Positions 46,371 through 55,863 are shown, numbered from the stretch's first letter. The stretch: 64,000 bases of DNA from Verrucomicrobiaceae bacterium (GCA_027486585.1 JAIXOU010000101.1:21134-85133), one strand, 5' to 3'. The notes: generated by a model from the sequence alone, not told the origin. Numbers and translations are program-made.

Positions 46371-47094
46371 TTAAACTGGACGGCGTGCAAGAATGACAAT
46401 GGATCCTGCAAAATAATTCGAGCTTGGGATCTTTAACAACCATTGGTGAACCACCCGAAACATTTGATTCAAGCGCGGAAACTTCGACGGTTGAAACACT
46501 CGGCCTAATCTCTGAGTCAGATAAATATACCACTGCTTTTCAAAGGGCAGACTTTTTGAAAACTTGGCTAAATCAGTGTGGTCGAGTTGTCGCTCGTCTG
46601 GGCTAACATCCTTTTCCACCGGCACTACATCACGGAACTTCTGCAACCAACGGCTAAAGGCAATGGGTTCAAGAATAGCGATATGACCGCCAGGGCGAAT
46701 TAGACATGTCAAGGTAGCTACCGCCATTTCAATAGGCGAATGATGCACAATGTACATCGCAAGAACAGTGTCAAAATTTCGGTTCTTCAAATTGCTGCCG
46801 TCAAAGTCACACTTCGAAGGTGCAGCGATCCGCCACTCCATCGAGTTCTGTGCGCTTGGCTGCCAATGCAATAAACTCTGGCGAAGCATCAAAACCAGTA
46901 ACGGTGTGGCCCATTACTGCCAGCCGGACGGCCATTTCTCCAGATCCAGGGCCAAAATCTGCGATGATCTTAGGATTGCTATCACGAAGCCATTTGATGA
47001 CACATTGGTGGCGGTTGACCCTCCAGTCAGTGGTTTCTCTTTAGCGTGCAGTTAATTTTGGGTCTGTCGGCCGGATGTGTGCAGACTCCTCCAT
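46371..47094 (-). pseudogene. Broken class I SAM-dependent methyltransferase
   Basis: The minus strand encodes the N-terminal half in one frame, including KIIADFGPGSGEMAVRLAVM and TVTGFDASPEFIALAAKRTE. This frame hits TGA at 46807-46809. The second half continues in the next frame as CDFDGSNLKNRNFDTVLAMY, IVHHSP and LIRPGGHIAILEPIAF to 46371. One extra base near 46810-46815 explains the shift. A second lesion, TAA at 47041-47043, cuts the first frame between MEESAHIRPTDPKLTAR and RETTDWRVNRH. Two lesions argue for real decay rather than a single sequencing error. In life it was a methyltransferase, probably acting on glycan like its neighbours. Confidence 0.7.
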
Positions 47095-47467
47095 CGCCTT
47101 TTCTGACTACTATGAAAGCTCCCGTTGACTTTGATCGCTCAGAGATGAGAGGGGTTGAAGAATAGAGGAGGGTGAGGTCACATAAGTTCACTAACCATGG
47201 CCGCTTGACCTGCAACGAGTCACTTGGGGTATTTGCGTTTGACCTAATTATTGTATCCTAATTTGTTCATTTATAGTAAGTTAAAGGATGGTTGATTTCG
47301 AGGTCATTGAAAGCATACGATTTAAGCAAGGTGAAGCTCGCCGGATTTGTTCACGATAACAATCTATTATGGGTTAACCCAAGAGTTTGCAGGGAATACC
47401 CGACATCGTCGCTTATAGGTGAACTCTGATACGAACTAGACTAGAAAAAATCTGACGCTGAACAACG
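47095..47467. other. Intergenic stretch, no gene seen
   Basis: About 370 bases between the broken methyltransferase and the next exported protein gene. I see no coding potential with family resemblance, no RNA gene and no clear terminator. The right part is AT-rich and must hold the promoter of the rightward genes starting at 47468, but I cannot pick a convincing -10/-35 pair. Confidence 0.5.
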
Positions 47468-48178
47468 ATGAAAGGAACAATCTGTCTTCTAATACTCTCC
47501 ATACTGAATTGCATATCTTTGCCGGTTTCAGCGTTTCCTCCTGGGGGATTTGGGCCTGGTTGGAGTTTTAACAAAGTTCCTGGAGCTCGCGCATGGCGCG
47601 GGGCCCCTGGCAATGGGGTATTTGCAGGAGATGTGACTCTTTTGTATGATATCAATCTTGACGGCAAAATTGATCTAAAGGATAATCAAAAAGCGTATGC
47701 GATTCAAAAAAGCACCACTCCGGGTCTTTTCTTGCGTCGCGGTGAGCTTCTGAAGGTGGGTTTTGATGCTGTTGCCAGTCAACCAGCGTCGAAACTTGCG
47801 CGCGATCCAAGCTTTAAGAACTACAAGACCGTTGCGGGCCTGGAAATTAAAGGGATCAATCTGATGGTTGGCTCTGGCAAATTTGCGACCATTGAAGAAG
47901 AGATTGCAGCATGCGGTCGAATCCTTATTTGGCTTGATTCCTCACGCAAGACGCTCTTACTGGATTCAGCTGTTTCAGCCATGCGGAGAGTTGAGTGGCA
48001 CCTTTCTGAAGGTACGGTTCCTCCATTTTTATATCTCGAAGCGGTGAGCGCTGGACGACCTGGAGCGGCTTATCGCTTAACGGGTAGTGTCGATGATTCA
48101 AACCAACATCCTTTCATGGATAAGTTTTTTGGTCTCCGAACTTCTTACGACCATCTCATTATTAACTCAGCGAACTGA
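47468..48178 (+). CDS. Exported protein of unknown function with an EF-hand-like loop
   Basis: A 236-residue protein with signal peptide KGTICLLILSILNCISLPVS followed by AFPPGG. Near residue 60 it contains DINLDGKIDLKDNQ, an EF-hand/dockerin-like calcium loop (D-x-N-x-D-G-x-I-D). The remainder (LFLRRGELLKVGFDAVASQP, RILIWLDSSRKTLLLD) shows no family that I know. It is the first of a rightward series leading into the polysaccharide export genes, with gaps of 60-90 bp, so it may be a periplasmic factor of that system. Confidence 0.7.
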   Translation: MKGTICLLILSILNCISLPVSAFPPGGFGPGWSFNKVPGARAWRGAPGNGVFAGDVTLLYDINLDGKIDLKDNQKAYAIQKSTTPGLFLRRGELLKVGFDAVASQPASKLARDPSFKNYKTVAGLEIKGINLMVGSGKFATIEEEIAACGRILIWLDSSRKTLLLDSAVSAMRRVEWHLSEGTVPPFLYLEAVSAGRPGAAYRLTGSVDDSNQHPFMDKFFGLRTSYDHLIINSAN

Positions 48179-48265
48179 TTTCTGTCATATTCAAAATCAC
48201 TCATTGTTTTCCGTAACAAATAAAACCACGGATTTTTAACCTCATCATTAATTGAATTTACTCCC

Positions 48266-48538
48266 ATGAATGAATTAATTGCTGTTTTAAAAAACATTGT
48301 GATGTTCGCGCCTCACAACGTGACGCCTTACGCATGGGTGCCGTTGATAGTGATTTGGGTCGTCATGATGATGGTCATAATTGCCGACCTTTTTTCGACA
48401 TCAAAGTCCCGAACGCGTGCCTGGCTTTGGTCAATTTTTGTCATTTTGTTTCCAGCAGTCTCGGGAATCTTATACGCAATCAGGTGTCTAATGGTTAACC
48501 TCCAGTCAAATCTACCAGATTCCTCCCCCAAATCTTAG
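48266..48538 (+). CDS. Small PLDc_N-type membrane protein
   Basis: A 90-residue protein with two membrane helices (VPLIVIWVVMMMVIIADLF and AWLWSIFVILFPAVSGILYA). The spacing and the W..F....P..G..YA pattern match the phospholipase D N-terminal membrane domain found alone in many small proteins. No catalytic domain is attached. Its role is unknown. It is embedded in the exopolysaccharide region with an AT-rich 87-bp leader upstream. Confidence 0.7.
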   Translation: MNELIAVLKNIVMFAPHNVTPYAWVPLIVIWVVMMMVIIADLFSTSKSRTRAWLWSIFVILFPAVSGILYAIRCLMVNLQSNLPDSSPKS

Positions 48539-48592
48539 AGATTTCTTCTCTAGCGCTTCATGACATCCCGATCCGAGTATTTCAAACCAAAC

Positions 48593-50242
48593 ATGCACTA
48601 CAGAACTGTAGCTTTCTTGATCTTGATTTGTTGGGTAATCATAGCTGACTTGGGTCGGCTTAGTGCCCAATCTATTCAAGAAGCTCAAGACGAGTCCTTC
48701 GTTACCGATGGCTCCGTCAATTTAGCACCAGAGCAAAGAGAATATCTCAAAAACCATGATTCTGATCATGTGAACAGTTCTTTTAATAGCTTTTGGTTAG
48801 GAACAGCTGACTTACTGCAACGTTGGAATACGAGTTCTCGTGATACAGGCAAACAAGGAGGCTTCCGCGCCGGTGTTTCTGGTGGCACGGCATCTGGCGT
48901 GTATGGATTAAATAGAACAACACTGGAGTCTTTTAAAGTGGACCCGAGATACATGCATCTCAATCTCGGGCCAATTTTACTGGATCAATTTATTGTTGGT
49001 GCGGGTGTGATTGGTGTCGATGAAAGTGGGTCTACTCTTCCGGGAAACAGTAATGCCAATGACGGATGGGCAGGCCTTGTTTGGGCTTCCATGCGTGCTT
49101 CATTCATGCTCTCAGATAGTTTTATCGTGAGCCTTCAACCATCTGTTTATTGGTCTTTCTCAAACAATAAGATCGGGTGGATGTTTAATCCCTTTGCCGC
49201 TAATTTACGTCCGAATGTCCTTGGTGAATTGAGTTATGACTTTCAGATCAATAATTGGCAATTTAACCTTTATGACCGTCTCGGTGCTACTTTGGCGGCT
49301 GGTCGTTGGGCTCAGTTTCCAACTCGTCAAAGCAGTGCTTCATCAATTGTCGATCAGGTTGGGCGTTATGGGTTTAATATGTATGGTGAGGCAGACAGTT
49401 GGGACATCGCTGAGCGGTTCACACTAAATAATTGGCAGCAATTCATGCGTTTCTATAATTACGCTGGCATTACTGGGCAAACCAAGCTGACTGACACCAT
49501 GAGCTTCAAGGCTTACGTGCAAAAAGTGGACATGTGGGACTACGATTTCAATCTTGTTAGAGCACGCATTGAAACAGGAGCTTACGTTAGCATTGAGGGG
49601 CAGTACATTCAGCCCTTTGCTTCTTATATCGCGACCAGCCGTGACCCCTATGATTACTATTTCCATCAGTTGTATGGTGGTGCCAAATTCACCTTGCGTG
49701 AAAATTTAACGGGTTCAGCAAGTGTTGGCTACCTTAAAACGTCTGGCTCTGGTCCTAAAGTCCGCGATACTTGGCTTGGCCTTGCCTCCTTGAATTGGCA
49801 AATGTCTTCGTTTACGAGTCATAGCATCTGGGGCGGGCGTAGAGTTCTAAATACGGCCTATTTACCGCTTTCTCTAGATGATTTTGTCGAATACCGGTTA
49901 TCCCAACAAATTGGTTTTGGCGCTGAATTCAATTTCACCATTGGAACCCTTCAACGCCAGATTTTAGAGAATTCCCGAGGATTAACGGATGGGCATCTCA
50001 ATTACATAGGAGGTTCATTGCAATTCCTGCTGAATCAAAAGCTCCGCTTAGCTTTGGTATCTGGATATGAAAATGTATCTAATGGCACCCGTGATTTTCA
50101 GCGCTGGACTCATCGTGTGAACCTTGACAGCATGCTCTCTGAAACTCTTAGCATGCAGCTCTTTTATCAATATTTGGAATCTTCTGGTTCGATTGATTTT
50201 AATGAGCACGCTCTGTTTTCAAGCATCTCCAAGCGCTTTTGA
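48593..50242 (+). CDS. Predicted outer-membrane beta-barrel protein
   Basis: A 549-residue exported protein with signal HYRTVAFLILICWVIIADLG followed by RLSAQ. It is built of alternating amphipathic strands (WQFNLYDRLGATLAAGRWAQ, MSFKAYVQKVDMWDYDFNLV, GSASVGYLKTSGSG) with many Tyr, Trp and Gly residues. It ends in the aromatic C-terminus SSISKRF expected of a barrel recognised by the BAM machinery. The position directly before Wza- and Wzc-like genes suggests a role in exporting or anchoring the polymer. A structural search could distinguish a porin from an AlgE/Wzi-like protein. The frame is open from 48560. Confidence 0.8.
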   Translation: MHYRTVAFLILICWVIIADLGRLSAQSIQEAQDESFVTDGSVNLAPEQREYLKNHDSDHVNSSFNSFWLGTADLLQRWNTSSRDTGKQGGFRAGVSGGTASGVYGLNRTTLESFKVDPRYMHLNLGPILLDQFIVGAGVIGVDESGSTLPGNSNANDGWAGLVWASMRASFMLSDSFIVSLQPSVYWSFSNNKIGWMFNPFAANLRPNVLGELSYDFQINNWQFNLYDRLGATLAAGRWAQFPTRQSSASSIVDQVGRYGFNMYGEADSWDIAERFTLNNWQQFMRFYNYAGITGQTKLTDTMSFKAYVQKVDMWDYDFNLVRARIETGAYVSIEGQYIQPFASYIATSRDPYDYYFHQLYGGAKFTLRENLTGSASVGYLKTSGSGPKVRDTWLGLASLNWQMSSFTSHSIWGGRRVLNTAYLPLSLDDFVEYRLSQQIGFGAEFNFTIGTLQRQILENSRGLTDGHLNYIGGSLQFLLNQKLRLALVSGYENVSNGTRDFQRWTHRVNLDSMLSETLSMQLFYQYLESSGSIDFNEHALFSSISKRF

Positions 50243-50259
50243 TTCCACGATTTCATCAT

Positions 50260-50279
50260 AGGTTGCTTTGGCAACTTTT
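50260..50279 (+). terminator. Hairpin with T-run between barrel and Wza-like genes
   Basis: AGGTTGC-tttg-GCAACTT forms a 7-bp stem (one G-T pair) running into TTTT at 50276-50279. It lies 17 bp after the barrel stop and 23 bp before the Wza-like start. It may end most transcripts from the barrel gene or act as an attenuator for the export operon. Confidence 0.5.
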
Positions 50280-50302
50280 GTTGAGTCACCACCTAACTTA
50301 TC

Positions 50303-50968
50303 ATGAATTATTGTTATATTTGTTTTTCGATCTTTGTTACTTTTGCTTTGCTGGGCTGTAAAAGTACTGTGCCAGAACCCGTGGAAATGGAAATGATTCC
50401 ATCTCTTCCGACGCAGATGGAGAGTGATAAAAGATCTGGTTACCGAGTCAAAATTGGAGACCAACTCGACGTTTTTGTACTTGAGGACAAATCATTTAAT
50501 GGATCCTTTGGCGTGCGTGAAACAGGAGAGATTATTCTTCCTCAATTTGGGCGTGTATTAGTTCAAGGTCTCACACTCGCCGAGGTGGAGCTTGCGGTAA
50601 AACGTCAGCTTGAGAAGACGCAATTGAAGTTAGCAACGGTCATTGTGGATCCTTCCTCCAGGATCGCGTCGGCAGATCAGCCTATCATGGGAACTGTTGT
50701 GCGGGTATCCGGACGAGTGGTTGTTCCAGGGCGGATTACGGTACCGCAACTAGGCGGCAATGTAGTCACGGCCTTTCAGGCAGTGAATGAAGCAGGAGGA
50801 ACGCTTCCATTTGCTGATAAAAAGCGCTCTTACATCCTGCGCCCATCAGGTGTCAGTGTGAGAAAAATACCGCTCAATCTTCAGCTTATTGAAGATGGCT
50901 CAGCGATTGATATTCCAATCTATGATGGCGACACGATCGTCGTTCCGCCCAAAGTCGTTGGCTTTTGA
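50303..50968 (+). CDS. Wza-like polysaccharide export lipoprotein
   Basis: A 221-residue outer-membrane export protein. The signal YICFSIFVTFALLGCKST carries a lipobox (LLGC). A Poly_export domain follows (YRVKIGDQLDVFVLED, TGEIILPQFGRVLVQGLTLA), then an SLBB domain (VRVSGRVVVPGRITVP, FQAVNEAGGTLPFADKKR) and a final IPIYDGDTIVVPP. It is shorter than Wza (about 380 residues), with one SLBB, as in exosortase-linked systems. It probably forms the exit channel with the Wzc-like protein, whose ATG overlaps its stop codon (TGATG). Confidence 0.93.
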   Translation: MNYCYICFSIFVTFALLGCKSTVPEPVEMEMIPSLPTQMESDKRSGYRVKIGDQLDVFVLEDKSFNGSFGVRETGEIILPQFGRVLVQGLTLAEVELAVKRQLEKTQLKLATVIVDPSSRIASADQPIMGTVVRVSGRVVVPGRITVPQLGGNVVTAFQAVNEAGGTLPFADKKRSYILRPSGVSVRKIPLNLQLIEDGSAIDIPIYDGDTIVVPPKVVGF

Positions 50969-53298
50969 TGCTTGGTAAGACGACTCAGCTCATACCAACC
51001 ATGATTTTAAATCTTCAAGATATCTTACGCTTTTGCACAAGGTATATCAAATACTGGAAGCTTTCCCTTTTATGTTTTTGCCTGGCAGCGGTAGCCTTTT
51101 TATCCATGCTGGTTTATGGGAGTCCAGTATATTACTCCAGCTCTGAAGTTGAGTATCAATTTGTGGATCTACCAATTCGATCGGAAACCTCGGATTTGCG
51201 GGAAAAAAATGACCGTTACAACAATATCCAATTCATTCTACAGACGGGACTTACATCCGCTTGGTTGAAGGAGAGGACTGCCTTAAAGCTGGGTGCCATT
51301 CAGTCTCTTGCTCAGTATGATGAAGTAACGTCTAAGGTGCTGCCTAATTTGAAGGTCACCCAATTTGTCGGAAATCTGATCCGCATTGAGGCTTGGACTT
51401 ATCGACCTGAACTGGCCCGCATTTGGCCAGTTGCCATGCTTGACGAATACCGCTCTTTCCTAACGGAGCAGCGAACCAAACGCCGAGAGCAGCTTGTGGC
51501 CAGTTTTACGGATGAAATGAAGCGTATCCGAACCAAAATAATGGAAGAACAGGCCAATGAGCAGACCTTTGAGGCAGAAAACCAAATCTTGGAAAAATAC
51601 ATCAATCAAAACCGCTTGGAGCAACTTCCCAGTGAATTACTAACCATTCGGACGCGCATGGACGCGATGAACGAGATGGAGAAGTATATGACGGATACGG
51701 CTAAAACTGTGGTTGAAAAGCTAGCCCTCTATAAAAAATATCGCACCATGCCTCTGCCTGTGGGGACCTTAGTCCGCATTGGTCAAAAGGATCGAATGAT
51801 GGTCAAGAAATCAGCTGCTACAGTGGTGCCGGGTGCGGCGTCTGGAGATGTTAATGGTGATTCTAACCAAAATAATAACAGTAATGCTTCTGTTGGCGGT
51901 CAACAGGTCATTGTCGTTCCTGAAAGTGCCCAGAGCGCTGAGGTGTGGGAAGAAATTTCCCGCGAGCTTCGAGGCGTTACCGACGAGAGAGATCGTGCTG
52001 CACTTAGACTGCTGCCTGCTCATCAAGAGATGCGCAGACTCAATAGCCGAGTAGCGGAGCTTGAGTCTGGGTTAGCTAAAGAGTTGGAGCGTAATCAAGA
52101 AGCCTTTAGATTGGAGAAAGCTTATCTTTTTGACCAATTAAATCAGTTGGAATCAAGTCTTCCAGAGTATCGTCGGCTCGTCTCAGATTATGATACATAT
52201 AAGCGTGATTTCTCTCTTCTTACCAGCGGTAAACTGGCTTGGGAGCAGGCCTACGCAGCGCTGAAGGAAAAGCTCACGGCCATGGATTACACTGGCCAAG
52301 AGCCACGTGTGAACTTCAAATTCAATGGGTTTGTTGAGGTCCGTGATGATCTTCCTGTGGCGCCAAACAAGCGCAAGCTTTTAACCTATGCTCTTGTGCT
52401 TGGGTTCGGTCTTGCCCTTGGGGCACCTGTTCTAATTGATCGTCTTCGCTTTACCACCTCAATCGCACAAGAAGCTGAAAAGATTACTGGTTTAACGGCC
52501 TTGGGCATTGTCCCGCACATTCCTGGGTTCACGCGTCAACGTAAGAGCGGCACTGAATCGGCCACTGATATCTGGCCCGATAGGAATGTGCAGGAGTGCT
52601 TCAGAATGTTGCGGAGTCAGATCTCTATTCAAAACAAAAATGCAAAGGCTGGTAAAGTACTAATGGTCGTTAGTTGCCGCGCTGGTGAAGGAAAATCGAC
52701 AGTAGCTAGCTTTCTGGCTGCTTCTCTTGCGAGTGCTAACATCAAGACCTTAATTATTGATGCAGACCTTCGCCGTGGACGCTTATCCAGTCGATTAGGT
52801 TTGGCCAAGGGCTTGCCAGGTATTTCTGAGCTATTTCATGGTTGGGTCACCAACCCGCAATCCATCGTGTACAATGTTTCCCCCAACTTAGACATGATAC
52901 CTCGTGGTAGCGCTGATCTTAAAATGGAGGACTATTTATCTGATTCTAGGTTGGTCAGCTTGATCACTTATTGGAGCCAAAATTATGAAATGGTGATCGT
53001 CGATACCACCCCCGTTCTTGGTATTGCAGATCCTTTGGAGATCAGTCGCGCTGTCGATTCGACTCTCTTAGTCATTCGGGCTGAAGACACCACGCACCGG
53101 GACATGATCACAGTTCGGGATCAACTTCTTCGAGCCGAAATGAATATCGTCGGATTTGTTTTAAACGACGTGGATATGTCGAAGTTGGAAAACAGCTACT
53201 ACTATTACACTTACTACAATAGGTACTACGGCAGCTATTATGACGATGATACTCAGGGTCTGCGGGCCAGGAAAGATCATAAAAAGTTACCGTCGTGA
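50968..53298 (+). CDS. Wzc-like polysaccharide co-polymerase with tyrosine autokinase domain
   Basis: A 776-residue inner-membrane BY-kinase that controls polymer length and export. The N-terminal helix (SLLCFCLAAVAFLSMLVYG) and a second helix near residue 470 (LLTYALVLGFGLALGAPVL) enclose a coiled-coil Wzz-type periplasmic region. The kinase domain has Walker A SCRAGEGKSTV (about 570), Walker A' TLIIDADLRRG (about 594) and Walker B MVIVDTTPVLG (about 674). Its C-terminus holds ten tyrosines within 17 residues (SYYYYTYYNRYYGSYYDDD), the autophosphorylation cluster. No Wzb-type phosphatase gene is seen in the window. A TTG one codon upstream is an alternative start. Confidence 0.95.
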   Translation: MLGKTTQLIPTMILNLQDILRFCTRYIKYWKLSLLCFCLAAVAFLSMLVYGSPVYYSSSEVEYQFVDLPIRSETSDLREKNDRYNNIQFILQTGLTSAWLKERTALKLGAIQSLAQYDEVTSKVLPNLKVTQFVGNLIRIEAWTYRPELARIWPVAMLDEYRSFLTEQRTKRREQLVASFTDEMKRIRTKIMEEQANEQTFEAENQILEKYINQNRLEQLPSELLTIRTRMDAMNEMEKYMTDTAKTVVEKLALYKKYRTMPLPVGTLVRIGQKDRMMVKKSAATVVPGAASGDVNGDSNQNNNSNASVGGQQVIVVPESAQSAEVWEEISRELRGVTDERDRAALRLLPAHQEMRRLNSRVAELESGLAKELERNQEAFRLEKAYLFDQLNQLESSLPEYRRLVSDYDTYKRDFSLLTSGKLAWEQAYAALKEKLTAMDYTGQEPRVNFKFNGFVEVRDDLPVAPNKRKLLTYALVLGFGLALGAPVLIDRLRFTTSIAQEAEKITGLTALGIVPHIPGFTRQRKSGTESATDIWPDRNVQECFRMLRSQISIQNKNAKAGKVLMVVSCRAGEGKSTVASFLAASLASANIKTLIIDADLRRGRLSSRLGLAKGLPGISELFHGWVTNPQSIVYNVSPNLDMIPRGSADLKMEDYLSDSRLVSLITYWSQNYEMVIVDTTPVLGIADPLEISRAVDSTLLVIRAEDTTHRDMITVRDQLLRAEMNIVGFVLNDVDMSKLENSYYYYTYYNRYYGSYYDDDTQGLRARKDHKKLPS

Positions 53299-54443
53299 GT
53301 GAATCTCAACCCATGGCCAAGTCTGATTCTATCAGAGTTCTTCATATCGTGAATGCTTTTTCGGCTGGCGGTATGGAGAATGGCGTCGCCAATCTTTCGC
53401 AGTGGATTTCGCGAAGTAGTGTCGAAATGGACGTGTGTTCCTTGACCTGGGTAGATAAGTTCCGTTCACGGCTGCATCCTGCCGTCAATCTCAATGCGCT
53501 GGGCCGAGGAAGCGGTGTTAATTGTTCTATTTGGAGTAAGATCATGAAGGTGATCAAAGCCGGCCGATATCAGGTCATTCACACGCATAACTGGGCTGGC
53601 CTGATCTATGGAGTTCCCGCAGCATTCCTTTGCCGTGTGCCTGTTATTCATGGGGAGCATTCAGAATTGGTTCATTGGGAGAAACGTCCTCGCAGGCTGT
53701 TCATGCGAAAGATTTTGTATCGGTTTTGCCGCATGGTTCACGTTATTTCGGAAGATCAGAAGCGCCAACTCCAAACACATAATCTGAATACTGGTAAGGA
53801 ATTGCTCTGCCTTCCTAATGGCACCGACACGGTGAAATTTCACCCAGGAAACAAGGTTGTCGCGCGTGCAGTTTTGGAACTACCTTCGGAGGGTTTTTTT
53901 GTGGGAATTGTTGGAAGACTAGTGCCCACCAAGCGGCATCAACTTTTACTCAAGGCCTTTGAGCAGGTTGGCAAGCAGGTGCCAGACATGCATCTCTTGC
54001 TTGCTGGCAGTGGTGGGGCGCTAGAGGCTGAGATTCGGCAACAGTGTGCTGATCATCCACTACGTGAACGCGTTCATTGGCTAGGTGGCCGTGATGACAT
54101 GCCAACCGTGTATCAGAGCCTTGATCTTCTAGCCCTACCATCAGACAACGAGGGCATGCCTAATGTGGCTTTGGAGGCAATGGCCTCTGGGGTTCCTGTG
54201 CTGGCCAATCAGGTTTGCGGAATCGAACAGATCATCAATGATGGCAAGGATGGCCGCGTCGCCGCTATGGATCGGCCAGAGGGCTTGGCCGAACTACTAA
54301 AAGAGATGCATTCGGACGCCACCAAACTGAAAGACCTGTCCATTGGTGCTCGGCAGCGAATCGTTGACCACTTCTCAATGCATTCGATGTCGTCTCGTTA
54401 TGAGGCAGTGTATCGTGCTGCAGCGACCCAAGTAAAACACTAA
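53295..54443 (+). CDS. GT4 glycosyltransferase, exosortase-associated (Stp2-like)
   Basis: A 382-residue GT-B transferase. VLHIVNAFSAGGMENGVANL and VIHTHNWAGLIYGVPAAFLC with VIHGEHSE match the sugar transferase family tied to PEP-CTERM/EpsH1 systems (TIGR03088-like). The C-terminal half has GIVGRLVPTKRHQLLLKAFE and SDNEGMPNVALEAMASGVPV with E-x7-E. It starts at GTG overlapping the kinase stop by 4 bp (GTGA). ATG 53313 is an alternative. It is likely co-translated with the Wzc-like gene and works on the repeat unit at the cytoplasmic face. Confidence 0.88.
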   Translation: MSESQPMAKSDSIRVLHIVNAFSAGGMENGVANLSQWISRSSVEMDVCSLTWVDKFRSRLHPAVNLNALGRGSGVNCSIWSKIMKVIKAGRYQVIHTHNWAGLIYGVPAAFLCRVPVIHGEHSELVHWEKRPRRLFMRKILYRFCRMVHVISEDQKRQLQTHNLNTGKELLCLPNGTDTVKFHPGNKVVARAVLELPSEGFFVGIVGRLVPTKRHQLLLKAFEQVGKQVPDMHLLLAGSGGALEAEIRQQCADHPLRERVHWLGGRDDMPTVYQSLDLLALPSDNEGMPNVALEAMASGVPVLANQVCGIEQIINDGKDGRVAAMDRPEGLAELLKEMHSDATKLKDLSIGARQRIVDHFSMHSMSSRYEAVYRAAATQVKH

Positions 54444-54448
54444 ATCAC

Positions 54449-55846
54449 ATGGCATTTCGCTGCGCTGTTTTGCTGCTGCTTTTCTGGTTCGTTCGTCCTC
54501 AGGACGTGATCCCTAGTCTTGCGGGTCTGAACATTGTGCGTTATCTGATGCTTCTAGGCATTTGGGTCACATGGACACGTCCAGGGGGACTCAAGCTAGG
54601 ACACATCATTCGCACTCCCATCGATTGTATGATGATGGGGTATCTTTTCTGGATGGTGTTCACGACTGACGAGCATTTCACTGCCTTCAAGGAAGTGTTC
54701 ACTTACTTTGCCTTTTATGTCCTCACGGTTTTGGCACTTGATAGCGAAGCGAAAATTAAAAAATACCTTAACTATTGGTGCCTAGCTTTATTCGTGGTCT
54801 GTTTGCTGACTTTGGCCAGCCATGTTGGTTTCGAAATTGTAACTGGTAGTAATGCGTTGACGTCTGCTTTTAAAGGGCGTGTTGCTCTTAACACATGGAT
54901 CTTTAACAATCCTAATGCTCTTGGGCACTGCAGCACTGCGTTGATACCGCTAGCCGTTGCTTGGTTTGGTCTGCATCAACCCACGGCAAATCGAGGTTTG
55001 ATGGTGATCCTGATGGCTGCAGGAGCTTACTGTACTGTGCTTACAGAGTCAAAAGGGGCCTACATTTCTGGTGTCGTCTCACTATGTAACCTTTTCTTGT
55101 TTCGGCGCTCCGTTTGGATTCAGCTCTTGGCAGTTCAGCTTATGCTTACAGCTGGCATTGGAGCACTTTCCTTTTTGCCGCGAATGGAGACACTTTCTTC
55201 GAAGGATGAAGGAATCATGGGGCGTATGATGGTCTGGCAGAGTGCCATGTGGAGTTTAAAGGAAAACCCAGGTGGCGTTGGTCTCAAAAAGTTTCAGGGA
55301 ACGATTGAGGTAGAAGATCTGGGTACGATCAATCTAGCCACCCACGGATCCTTTGTGCGAAACGGTGCCGATCTGGGCTATCCCGGACTTTTCTTTTTTG
55401 GGGGGCTGTTTTTCACCGCCTATCTGACACTGCGAAGGCAAAAATTTGAGCGTGCAGCTGAAGCCTCCCGCATCCAAGCAGCACTCGCAGCGCTAGTGGC
55501 CTCCTATGCTTTTTCCTCTTGGGTTGTGGACCGGGCCTACCATGCAGATTTTATTCTGCTCATGGCGTTGTTCTCAGCCTACCACCGTGTTTTGGTGGCT
55601 CCGCAGGAAAAGACGCTAGAAGAGCCAGCTAGTCCAGTTGTGAATGGTCCAGAGCTGATGGCTCACTCAAGGATTGGCTCTGACAACGAAGGCCAACCAA
55701 ATGCAGAAACGGTTCAGGTTTCCGAGGTGGGTCTTGTCCCCGGCTGGGGCTTTCTCAAGCCCCATGAACTGCTTTTGATCGTCGGTCTCGTGTGGCTGAT
55801 TGTTTATGCTTGGGACTATCAATCGACGAAGTTTCTACCGTTCTAA
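54449..55846 (+). CDS. O-antigen ligase/polymerase-like membrane protein (exosortase-associated type)
   Basis: A 465-residue polytopic protein with ten or more helices. The start FRCAVLLLLFWFVRPQDVIP resembles the O-glycosylation ligase/polymerase of exosortase loci. LTESKGAYISGVVSLCNLFL is the Wzy_C core, and the following large periplasmic loop contains GRMMVWQSAMWSLKENPGGV and THGSFVRNGADLGYPGLF with the conserved His. A short cytoplasmic segment (after about 390) precedes the last helix. It either polymerises repeat units (Wzy) or ligates glycan to an acceptor. Which one is not decidable from sequence. Confidence 0.88.
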   Translation: MAFRCAVLLLLFWFVRPQDVIPSLAGLNIVRYLMLLGIWVTWTRPGGLKLGHIIRTPIDCMMMGYLFWMVFTTDEHFTAFKEVFTYFAFYVLTVLALDSEAKIKKYLNYWCLALFVVCLLTLASHVGFEIVTGSNALTSAFKGRVALNTWIFNNPNALGHCSTALIPLAVAWFGLHQPTANRGLMVILMAAGAYCTVLTESKGAYISGVVSLCNLFLFRRSVWIQLLAVQLMLTAGIGALSFLPRMETLSSKDEGIMGRMMVWQSAMWSLKENPGGVGLKKFQGTIEVEDLGTINLATHGSFVRNGADLGYPGLFFFGGLFFTAYLTLRRQKFERAAEASRIQAALAALVASYAFSSWVVDRAYHADFILLMALFSAYHRVLVAPQEKTLEEPASPVVNGPELMAHSRIGSDNEGQPNAETVQVSEVGLVPGWGFLKPHELLLIVGLVWLIVYAWDYQSTKFLPF

Positions 55847-55863
55847 AATCCCCCTATTTCATT

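Noticed and set aside
46750..47055. Plus-strand frames of 74 and 101 codons over the broken methyltransferase.
   Set aside because: The minus strand carries clear methyltransferase motifs there, so these are shadows.
50350..50400. VPEP near the start of the Wza-like lipoprotein, suggesting PEP-CTERM.
   Set aside because: It follows the lipobox Cys at the N-terminus and has no helix or Arg cluster after it, so it is chance.
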